NCBI RefSeq assembly: GCF_047229345.1
Contig: NZ_JBFTER010000006.1
Span: 1 to 64,000, forward strand
DNA length: 64,000 nt
Direction: 5' to 3'
DNA from: Cellulomonas_A sp047229345
GTDB lineage: Bacteria; Actinomycetota; Actinomycetes; Actinomycetales; Cellulomonadaceae
Shown: one piece after another, positions 57,153-64,000 of the stretch
Position numbering within the stretch: position 1 is the stretch's first letter
How the letters are laid out: each line of letters begins with the position of its first letter
Notes under the pieces: model-generated
The model's database searches: none
Told to the model about the DNA's origin: nothing
The model's input: only the letters and a program-made list of their open reading frames with translations
Made by a program: the position numbers and the translations under genes

Positions 57153-57781
57153 GCGGCGCCCGTCGGGCCCGTCGCGTGCCCGTCGGCGTCGTCCCCGATC
57201 GTGCGGACGACCCGCGCCGGGTTGCCGACCGCGACGACGTTCGCCGGGAGGTCCCGCGTCACGACCGAGCCGGCGCCCACCACGGTGTTCTCCCCGATGG
57301 TCACGCCGGGCAGCACGACGACGCCGCCCCCGAGCCAGACGTTGTCCCCGATCGCGATGGGCTTCGCGGCCTCCCACTTGTCGCGCCGCGGCCCGGGCTC
57401 GACGGGGTGCGTGGGCGTGAGGAGCTGGACGTTGGGGCCCATCTGCACGTCGTCGCCGATCGTGATCGTCGCGACGTCCAGCGCGACGAGGCCGTAGTTG
57501 GCGAAGCAGCGCGCTCCGACGTGGATCTGCGAGCCGTAGTCCACGAGGAACGGCGGACGGATCTCGGTGCCCTCGCCGACCGAGCCGAGCAGCTGCTCGA
57601 GGAGGGACCGGCGCAGCGGCCCCTGCCGGACGGTCGTCGCGTTGTACGCCGCCGCGAGGTCGAGGGCGGCGGCGTTCGCCTCGGCGAGCTCGGGGTCGTC
57701 GGCGAGGTACAGGTCGCCCGCGAGCATGCGCTCGCGCATCGTGCGGGTGTCGTCCGTGCCCTGCGTCGTCTCTGCGCTCAT
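57149..57781 (-). CDS. Maltose/galactoside O-acetyltransferase (left-handed beta-helix)
   Basis: About 210 aa. N-terminal Mac domain (MRERMLAGDLYLADDPEL), then hexapeptide repeats: FLVDYGSQIHVGARCFANYG, IGDDVQMGPNVQLLTPTHP with active-site His, IGDNVWLGGGVVVLPGVTIG and GAGSVVTRDLPANVVAVGNPARVVR (in parts). Acetylates sugars using acetyl-CoA, often as detoxification. First gene of an operon with tetR, 9 bp downstream of the TetR operator. Confidence 0.92.
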   Translation of the reverse strand: MSAETTQGTDDTRTMRERMLAGDLYLADDPELAEANAAALDLAAAYNATTVRQGPLRRSLLEQLLGSVGEGTEIRPPFLVDYGSQIHVGARCFANYGLVALDVATITIGDDVQMGPNVQLLTPTHPVEPGPRRDKWEAAKPIAIGDNVWLGGGVVVLPGVTIGENTVVGAGSVVTRDLPANVVAVGNPARVVRTIGDDADGHATGPTGAA

Positions 57782-57789
57782 GTGGACGA

Positions 57790-57811
57790 GCGTACGCATC
57801 GTTGCGTACGC
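57790..57811. promoter_or_regulatory. Perfect 22-bp dyad, candidate TetR operator
   Basis: Arms GCGTACGCA and TGCGTACGC around TCGT; each arm includes the palindrome GCGTACGC. Lies between the acetyltransferase-tetR operon and the divergent VOC gene. Confidence 0.8.
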
Positions 57812-57863
57812 CTGTCCACAACGCCTCACGGTTGCGTGTCGGTGGTCGGCGCGACGATGAGCC

Positions 57864-58244
57864 ATGGCCACGCACACGCACCGCATCCACCACTCGATCG
57901 ACTATGTCGAGCTCCCCGCGACCGACCTGACGGCGGCGCGCGCGTTCTACGGGGCGGCGTTCGGCTGGCAGTTCACCGCGTACGGCGACGGCTACGCGGG
58001 CATCCGCACGGCGGCCGAGGACGGCTCCGACGAGGCGGGCGGGATCACCCTCGCCGAGGCGTCGGCCGTCACGCGCGGCGGCCCGTTCGTCCTGCTGTAC
58101 TCCGCGGACCTCGACGCGACGCTCGACGCCGTCACGCGCGCCGGTGGCACGGTCGTCGAGGGCCCCTACGCGTTCCCCGGCGGGCGGCGGTTCCACTTCC
58201 TCGACCCGTCCGGCAACGAGCTCGGCGTCTGGTCGGAGTCCTAG
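57864..58244 (+). CDS. VOC-family protein
   Basis: About 126 aa: VELPATDLTAARAFYGAAFGW, AGGITLAEAS, FVLLYSADLDATLDAVTRAGG (in parts) and HFLDPSGNELGVWSE. A two-module glyoxalase/bleomycin-resistance fold, perhaps a detoxification or binding protein. Divergent from the acetyltransferase-tetR operon and separated from it by the TetR operator, so it may be in the same regulon. Start 5 nt after GACGAT. Confidence 0.86.
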   Translation: MATHTHRIHHSIDYVELPATDLTAARAFYGAAFGWQFTAYGDGYAGIRTAAEDGSDEAGGITLAEASAVTRGGPFVLLYSADLDATLDAVTRAGGTVVEGPYAFPGGRRFHFLDPSGNELGVWSES

Positions 58245-58273
58245 GCGCCGGGCGGCGGGACGCGCCGGTCGGC

Positions 58274-58924
58274 CTACGGGATCCAGACCGCGAGGTCGAC
58301 CTCGTTGCCCTCGGGGTCGGCGAGCGTCCACCACGCCGGCGCGTGGGCGTCGCTGACGACGGTCCCACCGGCGGCCACCGCGGCCTCGATGCGCGCCTCG
58401 ACCTGGTCGACGGGCAGGTACACGTCCACGTGCAGCCGGTTGCGCCCCGGTCGCGGGGCGTCCATGGGCTGGAACCACACCGACGGCCCGCGGCGCAGCG
58501 GGTCGACGAGGTCCTCGTCGCCGAGCTCGTCGTAGCCGAGCACCGCGCGCCAGAAGGGCCGCACCTGCGCGGTGCCGAGCGCGTCGACCGCGAGCTGGAC
58601 GTGCTGCACGGCGGACGGGTCGGCGTGCGCGTCGAGCGCCCGCGCCGCGGCGGAGATCGTCCGGGCGAGGTCGAGGTCCCGGGTGCGGAAGCCCTCGGGC
58701 CCGTCGCCGCGGAGCCGCACGGTCACGCCCTCGGGCCGCAGGTCGACGTCCGGGTGACGGTTCGCGGTCGTCGCGGCCGCGCTGATCGCCTGGACGAGCG
58801 CGGCCCCGACGGAGAACGACGCCGTGCGGAAGTGCGCGCACGCCCACGCCCCGCCCCACACGACGCGCCAGTCACCGAGCCCCTGCGCCTCCGCGACCTG
58901 GCGAGGACTGATCCGTTCGGTCAT
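58274..58924 (-). CDS. Pterin-4a-carbinolamine dehydratase-like / VOC fusion
   Basis: About 216 aa. Residues 1-95 resemble a pterin carbinolamine dehydratase (GDWRVVWGGAWACAHFRTASF in parts, ATTANRHPDVDLRPEGVTVRL), with RHP where active enzymes have HHP. Residues 105-216 form a VOC module (FWRAVLGYDEL, RLHVDVYLPVDQVEARI, WWTLADPEGNEVDLAVW). The fusion recurs in actinobacteria; its reaction is unclear. TAGCGT is 6 nt before the ATG, indicating a leaderless mRNA. Confidence 0.82.
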   Translation of the reverse strand: MTERISPRQVAEAQGLGDWRVVWGGAWACAHFRTASFSVGAALVQAISAAATTANRHPDVDLRPEGVTVRLRGDGPEGFRTRDLDLARTISAAARALDAHADPSAVQHVQLAVDALGTAQVRPFWRAVLGYDELGDEDLVDPLRRGPSVWFQPMDAPRPGRNRLHVDVYLPVDQVEARIEAAVAAGGTVVSDAHAPAWWTLADPEGNEVDLAVWIP

Positions 58925-58930
58925 GCCCCC

Positions 58931-58936
58931 ACGCTA
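58931..58936 (-). promoter_or_regulatory. -10 element TAGCGT of a leaderless promoter
   Basis: Six nt before the ATG of the dehydratase/VOC fusion gene. Confidence 0.5.
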
Positions 58937-59037
58937 GCGATCTCGCCCGCGCGACAGGCCCCACGCCTGACGCGCCCCTCCCCTGGACACACCGCCGGGC
59001 CGGGTGCACCGTGGAGGTCTCGGCGAAGGAGCCACCC

Positions 59038-59778
59038 GTGGACGCAACCCTGACGTTGGCCGTCGACGACCCGCTCGCGCGCGAGGCCGCCGACGCGATC
59101 CGCACCGGCGACGTCGAGCGCCTGCGAGGGCTGCTCGACGCGAACCCCGGCCTCGCCGCCGCCCGGATCACGCGCGACGACGCCCAGCCGGACGCCACCG
59201 TCGAGGACCTGCCGACGTGCACGCTGCTGCACGTCGCGACCGACCACCCCGGTCACCTCCTGGCCGTCGGGCGCACGATCGAGGTGCTCGTCGCCGCAGG
59301 AGCCGACCCCGACGCGCCGTTCACCGGCCCGCACGCGGAGACCGCGCTGCACTGGGCCGCGAGCAACGACGACGTCGAGGCCGTCGAGGCGCTCGTCCGC
59401 GCCGGGGCGGACCTCGAGGCACCGGGAGCCGTCATCGGCGACGGGTCGGGCACCCCGCTCGCGGACGCCGTCGCGTTCGGGCAGTGGCGCGCCGCCGAGC
59501 ACCTGTTCCACGCGGGCGCGACCCCCAACCTCTGGCAGGCGGCCGGCCTCGGGATCGCCGACCGGGTCGAGGCGCTGCTCGACGCCGAGCCGGCGCCCGA
59601 CGTCGACGACCTGACGACGGCGCTGTGGTGCGCCGCGCACGGCGGGCAGCGGGCGTGCGTCGACCTCCTGCTCGCTCGAGGGGCGGACCCGACCTGGATC
59701 GGCTTCGATGGCCTCACTGCCGCCGGCGCCGCGCGCCGGGCCGGTCACGGCGAGCTCGCCGACGCGCTCACCCCCTGA
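59038..59778 (+). CDS. Ankyrin-repeat protein
   Basis: About 246 aa soluble protein with about four to five ankyrin repeats, clearest at TLLHVATDHPGH..VEVLVAAGADPDAPF, ETALHWAASNDDVEAVEALVRAGADLEAP (in parts), GTPLADAVAFGQWRAAEHLFHAGA and ALWCAAHGGQRACVDLLLARGADP. Binds a protein partner, unknown. GTG 59038 has GAAGGA 7 nt upstream; GTG 59011 is an in-frame alternative. Confidence 0.88.
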   Translation: MDATLTLAVDDPLAREAADAIRTGDVERLRGLLDANPGLAAARITRDDAQPDATVEDLPTCTLLHVATDHPGHLLAVGRTIEVLVAAGADPDAPFTGPHAETALHWAASNDDVEAVEALVRAGADLEAPGAVIGDGSGTPLADAVAFGQWRAAEHLFHAGATPNLWQAAGLGIADRVEALLDAEPAPDVDDLTTALWCAAHGGQRACVDLLLARGADPTWIGFDGLTAAGAARRAGHGELADALTP

Positions 59779-59842
59779 GCCGGCGCCGCCGACCGGACGG
59801 CAGCGGACGCACGCCCAGGTTCGACCGTCGAAGGAGAGCCCG

Positions 59843-60655
59843 ATGAGCACGCCGCACGAGACCGACCCCACGCACCCCCGCCACGTCGACCCCGAGCGGC
59901 CGGTCTCGACCGACGTCCCCGCCGGGTCGGCGAGCCACGCCGAGCACCTCGACGACCGCCCCGCCGACGACCGCACCGCGGTGCTCGACCCCACCGGCCA
60001 CGACCACCCCGACCACCGCGCGCCCGTGGCCGACCCCGCCGACGTCCCCGAGCCCGAGCCGGTCACCGTCTCCGCGCGCGACCTCGGGGTCGACCGGCAG
60101 AGCGTCGTCGCGCGCGAGAAGGAGGAGTTCGGCGGGATCAAGATCGGCTCGGCGTTCTTCGGCTGGCTCACCGCGACGGGGACGGCGGTGCTGCTGACCG
60201 CGCTCGTCGCGGGGGCCGGGACCGCGGTGGGCGTCGCGACGAACACCGACGTGAGCGAGGCCGCGGACCAGGCGGCCAGCGAGATCGGCACGGTCGGCGC
60301 TGCGGGGAGCATCGCGCTGCTGGTCGTCCTGTTCGTCGCGTACTACTGCGGCGGGTACGTCGCGGGCCGCATGGCGCGGTTCAACGGCGCCAAGCAGGGC
60401 CTCGCGGTCTGGTTGTGGGCCGTCGTCATCGCCGTGGTCGTCGCGATCCTCACGGCGATCGCCGGCGAGCAGTTCAACGTGCTCGCGCGCCTGGACAGCT
60501 TCCCGCGCATCCCGCTCAACGAGGGCGACCTCACGACGGGCGGCATCGTCGTGATCCTGCTCGTGGCCGTCGCGAGCCTCGCCGGGGCCGTGGTCGGCGG
60601 GCTCGCCGGGATGCGGTTCCACCGCCGCGTCGACCGCGCGGGCCTGGGTCGCTGA
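59843..60655 (+). CDS. Membrane protein with disordered acidic N-terminus, unknown function
   Basis: About 270 aa. The first 90 residues are His/Asp/Pro-rich; then AREKEEFGGIKIGSAFFGWLTATG starts four hydrophobic segments (about 105-130, 152-172, 190-212, 238-262) typical of small integral membrane proteins annotated only as hypothetical in actinobacteria. GGYVAGRMARFNGAKQG joins two segments. AAGGAGAG ribosome binding site. Ends before a strong hairpin. Confidence 0.8.
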   Translation: MSTPHETDPTHPRHVDPERPVSTDVPAGSASHAEHLDDRPADDRTAVLDPTGHDHPDHRAPVADPADVPEPEPVTVSARDLGVDRQSVVAREKEEFGGIKIGSAFFGWLTATGTAVLLTALVAGAGTAVGVATNTDVSEAADQAASEIGTVGAAGSIALLVVLFVAYYCGGYVAGRMARFNGAKQGLAVWLWAVVIAVVVAILTAIAGEQFNVLARLDSFPRIPLNEGDLTTGGIVVILLVAVASLAGAVVGGLAGMRFHRRVDRAGLGR

Positions 60656-60696
60656 CCGGGGCCACCTGACGCGGGGCACCGCCCTGCGCACCCTTC

Positions 60697-60737
60697 GACG
60701 CCGGCCGGCGCACGCCTTCTGTGCACCGGCCGGCGTC
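60697..60737 (+). terminator. Terminator hairpin
   Basis: Seventeen-bp arms (60697-60713 and 60721-60737) with one mismatch and loop GCCTTCT, 40 nt after the membrane-protein stop. Confidence 0.7.
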
Positions 60738-60771
60738 GTCGTGCCGGACGGCGTCCTCGCAGCGCATCGGG

Positions 60772-60777
60772 CACGAT
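60772..60777 (+). promoter_or_regulatory. -10 element CACGAT of a leaderless promoter
   Basis: Seven nt before the ATG of the gamma-glutamyltransferase-like gene. Confidence 0.45.
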
Positions 60778-60784
60778 GCTCGGC

Positions 60785-62629
60785 ATGGCCACTGGCACGT
60801 TCACCACCCGCCCGGAGCTGCTCGGCACGCACGGCATGGTCGCCTCGACGCACTGGCTCGCGAGCGCCGTCGGGATGTCGGTCCTGGAGGCCGGCGGCAA
60901 CGCGTTCGACGCCGCGGCCGCCGCGGGGTTCACGCTCAGCGTCGTCGAGCCGCACCTCAACGGCCCGGGGGGCGACGCCCCGCTGATGGGGCACCGCGCG
61001 GCCGACGGGCACACGTTCGTGATCTGCGGCCAGGGCACCGCCCCGGCGGCCGCGACCGTCGAGCACTACACCGGCCTCGGGCTCGACCTCGTGCCGGGCA
61101 CCGGGCACCTCGCAGCCGTCGTGCCCGGGGCGTTCGGGGCGTGGCTCGACCTGCTCGCGCGGTACGGCACCCTGCCGCTCGCGGACGTCCTGGGCCCGGC
61201 GATCGGCTACGCGCGCCACGGCTACCCGCTGATCCCGCAGGCCGTCGCGACGATCACGAGCGTGGCCGGGATGTTCGCGGAGCACTGGCCGACGTCGGCC
61301 GCGGTGTACCTGCCCCACGGTGCCCCGCCCGAGGCGGGGGCCCGTTTCACGAACCCCGAGCTCGCCGACACGTTCGAGCGGCTGCTCGCCGAGGCCGCGG
61401 CGGCAGGGCCGGACCGCGAGGCGCAGATCGAGGCCGCCCGGCGCTCGTTCTACGAGGGCTTCGTCGCCGAGCGCATCGACGCGTACGTGCAGGGCACGGC
61501 GGTCATGGACTCCTCGGGCCGCGCGCACACGGGCGTGCTGGGCGGCGACGACCTCGCGGGGTGGCGCGCGACCGAGGAGGCGAGCGTCGCGGTGACGTTC
61601 GGCGGCCACGAGGTGCACAAGACCGGGGCATGGGGGCAGGGTCCGGTGCTGCTCCAGCAGCTCGCGGTGCTCGACGCGCTCGGCGTCGGCGAGCTCGGTG
61701 AGGGCCCCGAGCTCGTGCACGCGGTGACCGAGGTCGCCAAGCTCGCGTTCGCCGACCGCGAGGCCTGGTACGGCGACGCGCCCGACGCCGACGTCCCGCT
61801 CGACGCGCTGCTCTCGCGGGAGTACGCGGAGCAGCGGGCGGCGCTCGTCGGGCGCGACGCGTCGGACGGGCTGCACCCCGGGTCGCCCGACGGCCGGGAC
61901 CCGCGCCTGCCCGCGTTCCTGTCGGCGGGCGCGGACGGTGCCGACCCTGGCTCGGGGACGCCCTCGTCGGCCGGCGCCCGCGCGCTCGGCACCGAGCCCG
62001 TCGCGGGCATCGGCGAGCCGACCGTGCGCCCCGACGGCCTGACGCGCGGCGACACGTGCCACGTCGACGTCGTCGACCGCTGGGGCAACCTCGTCTCCGC
62101 GACGCCGAGCGGCGGCTGGCTGCAGAGCTCCCCGGTCGTCCCCGGCCTCGGCTTCGCGCTGCCGACCCGCGCGCAGATGTTCTGGCTCGAGCCGGGCCTG
62201 CCGAACTCGCTCGTGCCGGGCCGCCGGCCGCGCACCACCCTCAGCCCCGGCCTCGTGCTGCGTGACGGCGCCCCGTACCTCGCGTTCGGCACGCCCGGCG
62301 GCGACCAGCAGGACCAGTGGCCGGTGCCGTTCCTGGTCCGCCACCTGCTGCACGGGCGCAACCTCCAGGAGGCGATCGACGCACCGACGTGGCACTCGAC
62401 GCACGTGCCGTCGTCGTTCTACCCGCGGGAGCAGGTGCCCCGCGGGCTCGTCGCCGAGTCGCGCCTGGGCGTCGGCACGCTCGCGGACCTCGCCCGGCGC
62501 GGCCACGCGGTGCAGGACGCCGGGCCGTGGTCCCTCGGGCGGCTCAGCGCCACCGGCGTGCGGGCCGACGGGATGCTCCGGGCCGCTGCCAACCCGCGCG
62601 GGATGCAGGGGTACGCCGTCGGGCGGTAA
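60785..62629 (+). CDS. Gamma-glutamyltranspeptidase family protein
   Basis: About 614 aa Ntn-hydrolase. GMVASTHWLASAVGMSVLEAGGNAFDAAAA (in parts) and the autocleavage site before Thr424 in RGDTCHVDVVDRWGNLVSATPSGG (in parts) are characteristic; the small subunit continues with RPRTTLSPGLVLRDG and FGTPGGDQQDQW. No signal peptide, unlike periplasmic GGT, and the residues around the glutamate-binding pocket (GGWLQSSPVV) differ from classical GGT, so the acyl substrate may not be gamma-glutamyl; acylase or cephalosporin-acylase-like use is possible. A loop of about 45 Gly/Ala/Pro-rich residues precedes the cleavage site. Confidence 0.88.
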   Translation: MATGTFTTRPELLGTHGMVASTHWLASAVGMSVLEAGGNAFDAAAAAGFTLSVVEPHLNGPGGDAPLMGHRAADGHTFVICGQGTAPAAATVEHYTGLGLDLVPGTGHLAAVVPGAFGAWLDLLARYGTLPLADVLGPAIGYARHGYPLIPQAVATITSVAGMFAEHWPTSAAVYLPHGAPPEAGARFTNPELADTFERLLAEAAAAGPDREAQIEAARRSFYEGFVAERIDAYVQGTAVMDSSGRAHTGVLGGDDLAGWRATEEASVAVTFGGHEVHKTGAWGQGPVLLQQLAVLDALGVGELGEGPELVHAVTEVAKLAFADREAWYGDAPDADVPLDALLSREYAEQRAALVGRDASDGLHPGSPDGRDPRLPAFLSAGADGADPGSGTPSSAGARALGTEPVAGIGEPTVRPDGLTRGDTCHVDVVDRWGNLVSATPSGGWLQSSPVVPGLGFALPTRAQMFWLEPGLPNSLVPGRRPRTTLSPGLVLRDGAPYLAFGTPGGDQQDQWPVPFLVRHLLHGRNLQEAIDAPTWHSTHVPSSFYPREQVPRGLVAESRLGVGTLADLARRGHAVQDAGPWSLGRLSATGVRADGMLRAAANPRGMQGYAVGR

Positions 62630-62641
62630 GCCCGTGACGTG

Positions 62642-62669
62642 CAGCGGACCGCGTGGGTACGGTCCGCTG
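62642..62669 (+). terminator. Hairpin ending at a start codon
   Basis: Perfect 10-bp stem CAGCGGACCG / CGGTCCGCTG, 8-nt loop. It follows the GGT-like gene by 12 nt and its right arm overlaps the -10 box TACGGT and abuts the next GTG. Confidence 0.5.
62658..62663 (+). promoter_or_regulatory. -10 element TACGGT of a leaderless promoter
   Basis: Six nt before GTG 62670, inside the hairpin at 62642-62669. Confidence 0.45.
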
Positions 62670-63161
62670 GTGACGCCCCCCACCAGCGACGACGCACCTC
62701 CGCCGCGCGTGCGCGTCGAGACCTTCGTGCGCGTCGACGGTGAGTTCCGCCCCGTCGGGGAGCTCACGCGCTACGACGGGAGCTGCACGTACGTCCCGGG
62801 TGCGATCGTCCTCGCGGTCGACGAGTTCGAGCTGCTGTCCCTCGACCTGTGGGACGACGTCGACTGGCTCTGGCCGTTCGTCATCCAGGCGCTCGACGAG
62901 TGCCGGCGCACCGGCTCGGGCCGCACGATGTTCCCGGACCAGCCGATCACGTTCTCCGCCGAGACGATGCCGCGCCGGCCGGGGTACCTGCTCGTCTCGG
63001 TGACGAGCTCGACGTCCCGACGCCGAGTCGTCGCACCGGCCGACGAGCTGTACGCGGCCGTCGCCCGCGCCGGGCAGGCGTGGTTCGACCAGTTCGGCTG
63101 GTTCTGCGCGGTCCAGGCGCCCCGGGAGGAGTCGATCCTCGCCGGCTGGCTGGCGACGTAG
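62670..63161 (+). CDS. Hypothetical protein
   Basis: About 163 aa soluble protein. Features: RVETFVRVDGEFRPVGELTRY, VLAVDEFELLSLDLWDDVDWLWPFVIQAL (in parts), FPDQPITFSAETMP and FDQFGWFCAVQAP. Looks like a small alpha/beta domain of the kind found as stand-alone immunity-like or unknown proteins in actinobacteria; no firm family. GTG start is leaderless-type with a hairpin abutting it. Confidence 0.7.
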   Translation: MTPPTSDDAPPPRVRVETFVRVDGEFRPVGELTRYDGSCTYVPGAIVLAVDEFELLSLDLWDDVDWLWPFVIQALDECRRTGSGRTMFPDQPITFSAETMPRRPGYLLVSVTSSTSRRRVVAPADELYAAVARAGQAWFDQFGWFCAVQAPREESILAGWLAT

Positions 63162-63222
63162 CGGGCGCGCGGGCGGGTCGAGGCGACGGCGCTCCCGCCT
63201 CCCCCTGTGCGCCCGACGCGCC

Positions 63223-63861
63223 TCAGAGCTGCTCGCGCGCGTCCATGAGCGCGAAGCCCAGCAGGTTCAGCCCGAGCCAGCGTGACGGCCGCTCCGCGTC
63301 GGGGTCGCCCGCGGCGCGCCCGATTCCCCAGACCCGGTCGACGGGGCTCGCCTCGACGAGGACCTGGTCACCGGTGCGACGCAGGACGCCGGCGAGGTCG
63401 GGGTACTCGCGGAACTTGGCGAGCGTCCCCGCGAGCACGATGCCGTACCGCTCGCGCGCCCACGTGTCGTCGTCGAACCCGCGCACCGCCGCACCCGCCG
63501 CCTTGGCCGCTCCCGGGCTCGGGGCGTCGAGCACGGCCCGCAGGCCGGCGTCGTCCCCGAACAGGCGCGCCTTTCCGGCCATCATCCAGTGCTCCGCGGT
63601 CGGGTAGGTCACGCCGTCGACGGTGAACGGCGCGGGCCACCACTGGCTGAAGCAGCCGCGGCCGGTGCTGCCGTCCTTCTCGGGCCGGTGCGACCAGAAC
63701 AGCACGACCTTGACCCGCTCCCCCGCGGCGTCCGCGGCGCGCAGCGCGGCCAGGCGCTCCTCGGGGCTCGGCGGCGCGGGGGCCGGTCCCGGGGGCGCGC
63801 CGGCCGCCCGGGCGCGGGAGTCGCGGCGCGGGTCGTCCGACCGTCCGGGTACCTGGTGCAC
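63223..63861 (-). CDS. NADAR-family (YbiA-like) protein
   Basis: About 212 aa. After a Pro/Arg-rich N-terminal 45 residues the NADAR core follows: VLFWSHRP, CFSQWWPAPFTVDGVTYPTAEHWMMAGKARLFGD (in parts), WARERYGIVLAGTLAKF, EASPVDRVWGIG and WLGLNLLGFALMDAR. NADAR enzymes cleave N-glycosidic bonds in riboflavin intermediates or ADP-ribosyl groups, the latter in phage-linked systems; the conserved W-x-x-A-E-H-W and VDRVWGIG stretches suggest activity. CAGGAT sits 6 nt before the GTG. Confidence 0.9.
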   Translation of the reverse strand: MHQVPGRSDDPRRDSRARAAGAPPGPAPAPPSPEERLAALRAADAAGERVKVVLFWSHRPEKDGSTGRGCFSQWWPAPFTVDGVTYPTAEHWMMAGKARLFGDDAGLRAVLDAPSPGAAKAAGAAVRGFDDDTWARERYGIVLAGTLAKFREYPDLAGVLRRTGDQVLVEASPVDRVWGIGRAAGDPDAERPSRWLGLNLLGFALMDAREQL

Positions 63862-63867
63862 CGCTGC

Positions 63868-63873
63868 ATCCTG
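63868..63873 (-). promoter_or_regulatory. -10 element CAGGAT of a leaderless promoter
   Basis: Six nt before the GTG of the NADAR gene. Confidence 0.45.
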
Positions 63874-63896
63874 CCGCACCGACGGGCGCGCTCGCG

Positions 63897-63926
63897 TTGC
63901 CCTCGCCCGCGCACGCTGCCTAGGGT
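63897..63926 (+). promoter_or_regulatory. Promoter TTGCCC-N18-TAGGGT
   Basis: Faces the gene that begins at 63981 and lies opposite the NADAR promoter. Confidence 0.45.
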
Positions 63927-63980
63927 CGGTGCGGGCGACGTGCCCGGCGACGGCGCCGGGCCGGATCGGAGACGCACCGC

Positions 63981-64000
63981 ATGACCCTCGCACCCACCAC
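63981..64000 (+). CDS. Start of a gene cut by the window end
   Basis: ATG followed by codons for TLAPT, with GGATCGGAG about 10 nt upstream and a promoter-like pair at 63897-63926. Too short to identify. Confidence 0.4.

Overview
The window is chromosomal DNA from a very GC-rich actinobacterium. Third codon positions are almost all G or C, GTG starts are common, and gene content (SorC-type regulator beside glpD, SSI-type inhibitor, GH64/CBM6 and GH114 secreted proteins, many LacI regulators and ABC sugar uptake) fits a polysaccharide-degrading soil member of the Cellulomonas group. That placement is inferred from content; there is no rRNA or tRNA in the window. I see no phage, insertion sequence or CRISPR array.

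Layout. 0.1-5.4 kb: mutY, an ArgA-like acetyltransferase and a large sugar-sensor-like/PAS/GGDEF/EAL protein. 5.5-12.2 kb: glycerol module (MFS transporter, SorC regulator, then glpD-glpF-glpK). 12.3-15.8 kb: epimerase, ThuA-like protein, LacI regulator, SSI lipoprotein. 15.9-23.6 kb: a three-gene ABC sugar importer divergent from an overlapping operon of Gfo/Idh dehydrogenase, PmoA-like protein and altronate dehydratase (uxaA). 23.8-28.8 kb: MEDS/ATPase sensor, UvrA-like ATPase, AraC/VOC pair and a small secreted protein. 28.9-34.1 kb: hexuronate genes (SDR, uxaC, LacI, fructuronate/tagaturonate reductase). 34.2-37.0 kb: secreted protein and a coupled Gfo/Idh plus TIM-barrel isomerase. 37.2-42.3 kb: metallo-hydrolase, GlxA-type regulator, a pair of Roadblock-type proteins and small unknown genes. 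42.4-45.3 kb: SDR and FRD-like flavoprotein operon. 45.8-51.2 kb: recQ, AEC permease, GH64 glucanase. 51.3-64 kb: housekeeping and accessory single genes with MarR and TetR switches, a gamma-glutamyltranspeptidase-like gene and a NADAR protein.

How it fits together. Between about 12 and 45 kb the genes look like one dispersed sugar/sugar-acid catabolic territory. uxaC, the reductase at 32.5 kb and uxaA give isomerase, reductase and dehydratase steps of the classical hexuronate route to 2-keto-3-deoxygluconate. Three near-identical LacI-type operators (around 19.29, 34.88 and 45.42 kb) sit in front of the ABC importer/dehydrogenase pair, the Gfo/Idh-isomerase operon and the SDR-flavoprotein operon, so these separated operons are probably one regulon; the sugar is not known.

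Other themes: many genes have a TA/CANNNT hexamer 6-7 nt before the start codon and no Shine-Dalgarno sequence, the signature of leaderless mRNAs; convergent gene pairs are commonly separated by perfect hairpins; several intergenic gaps carry short tandem duplications.
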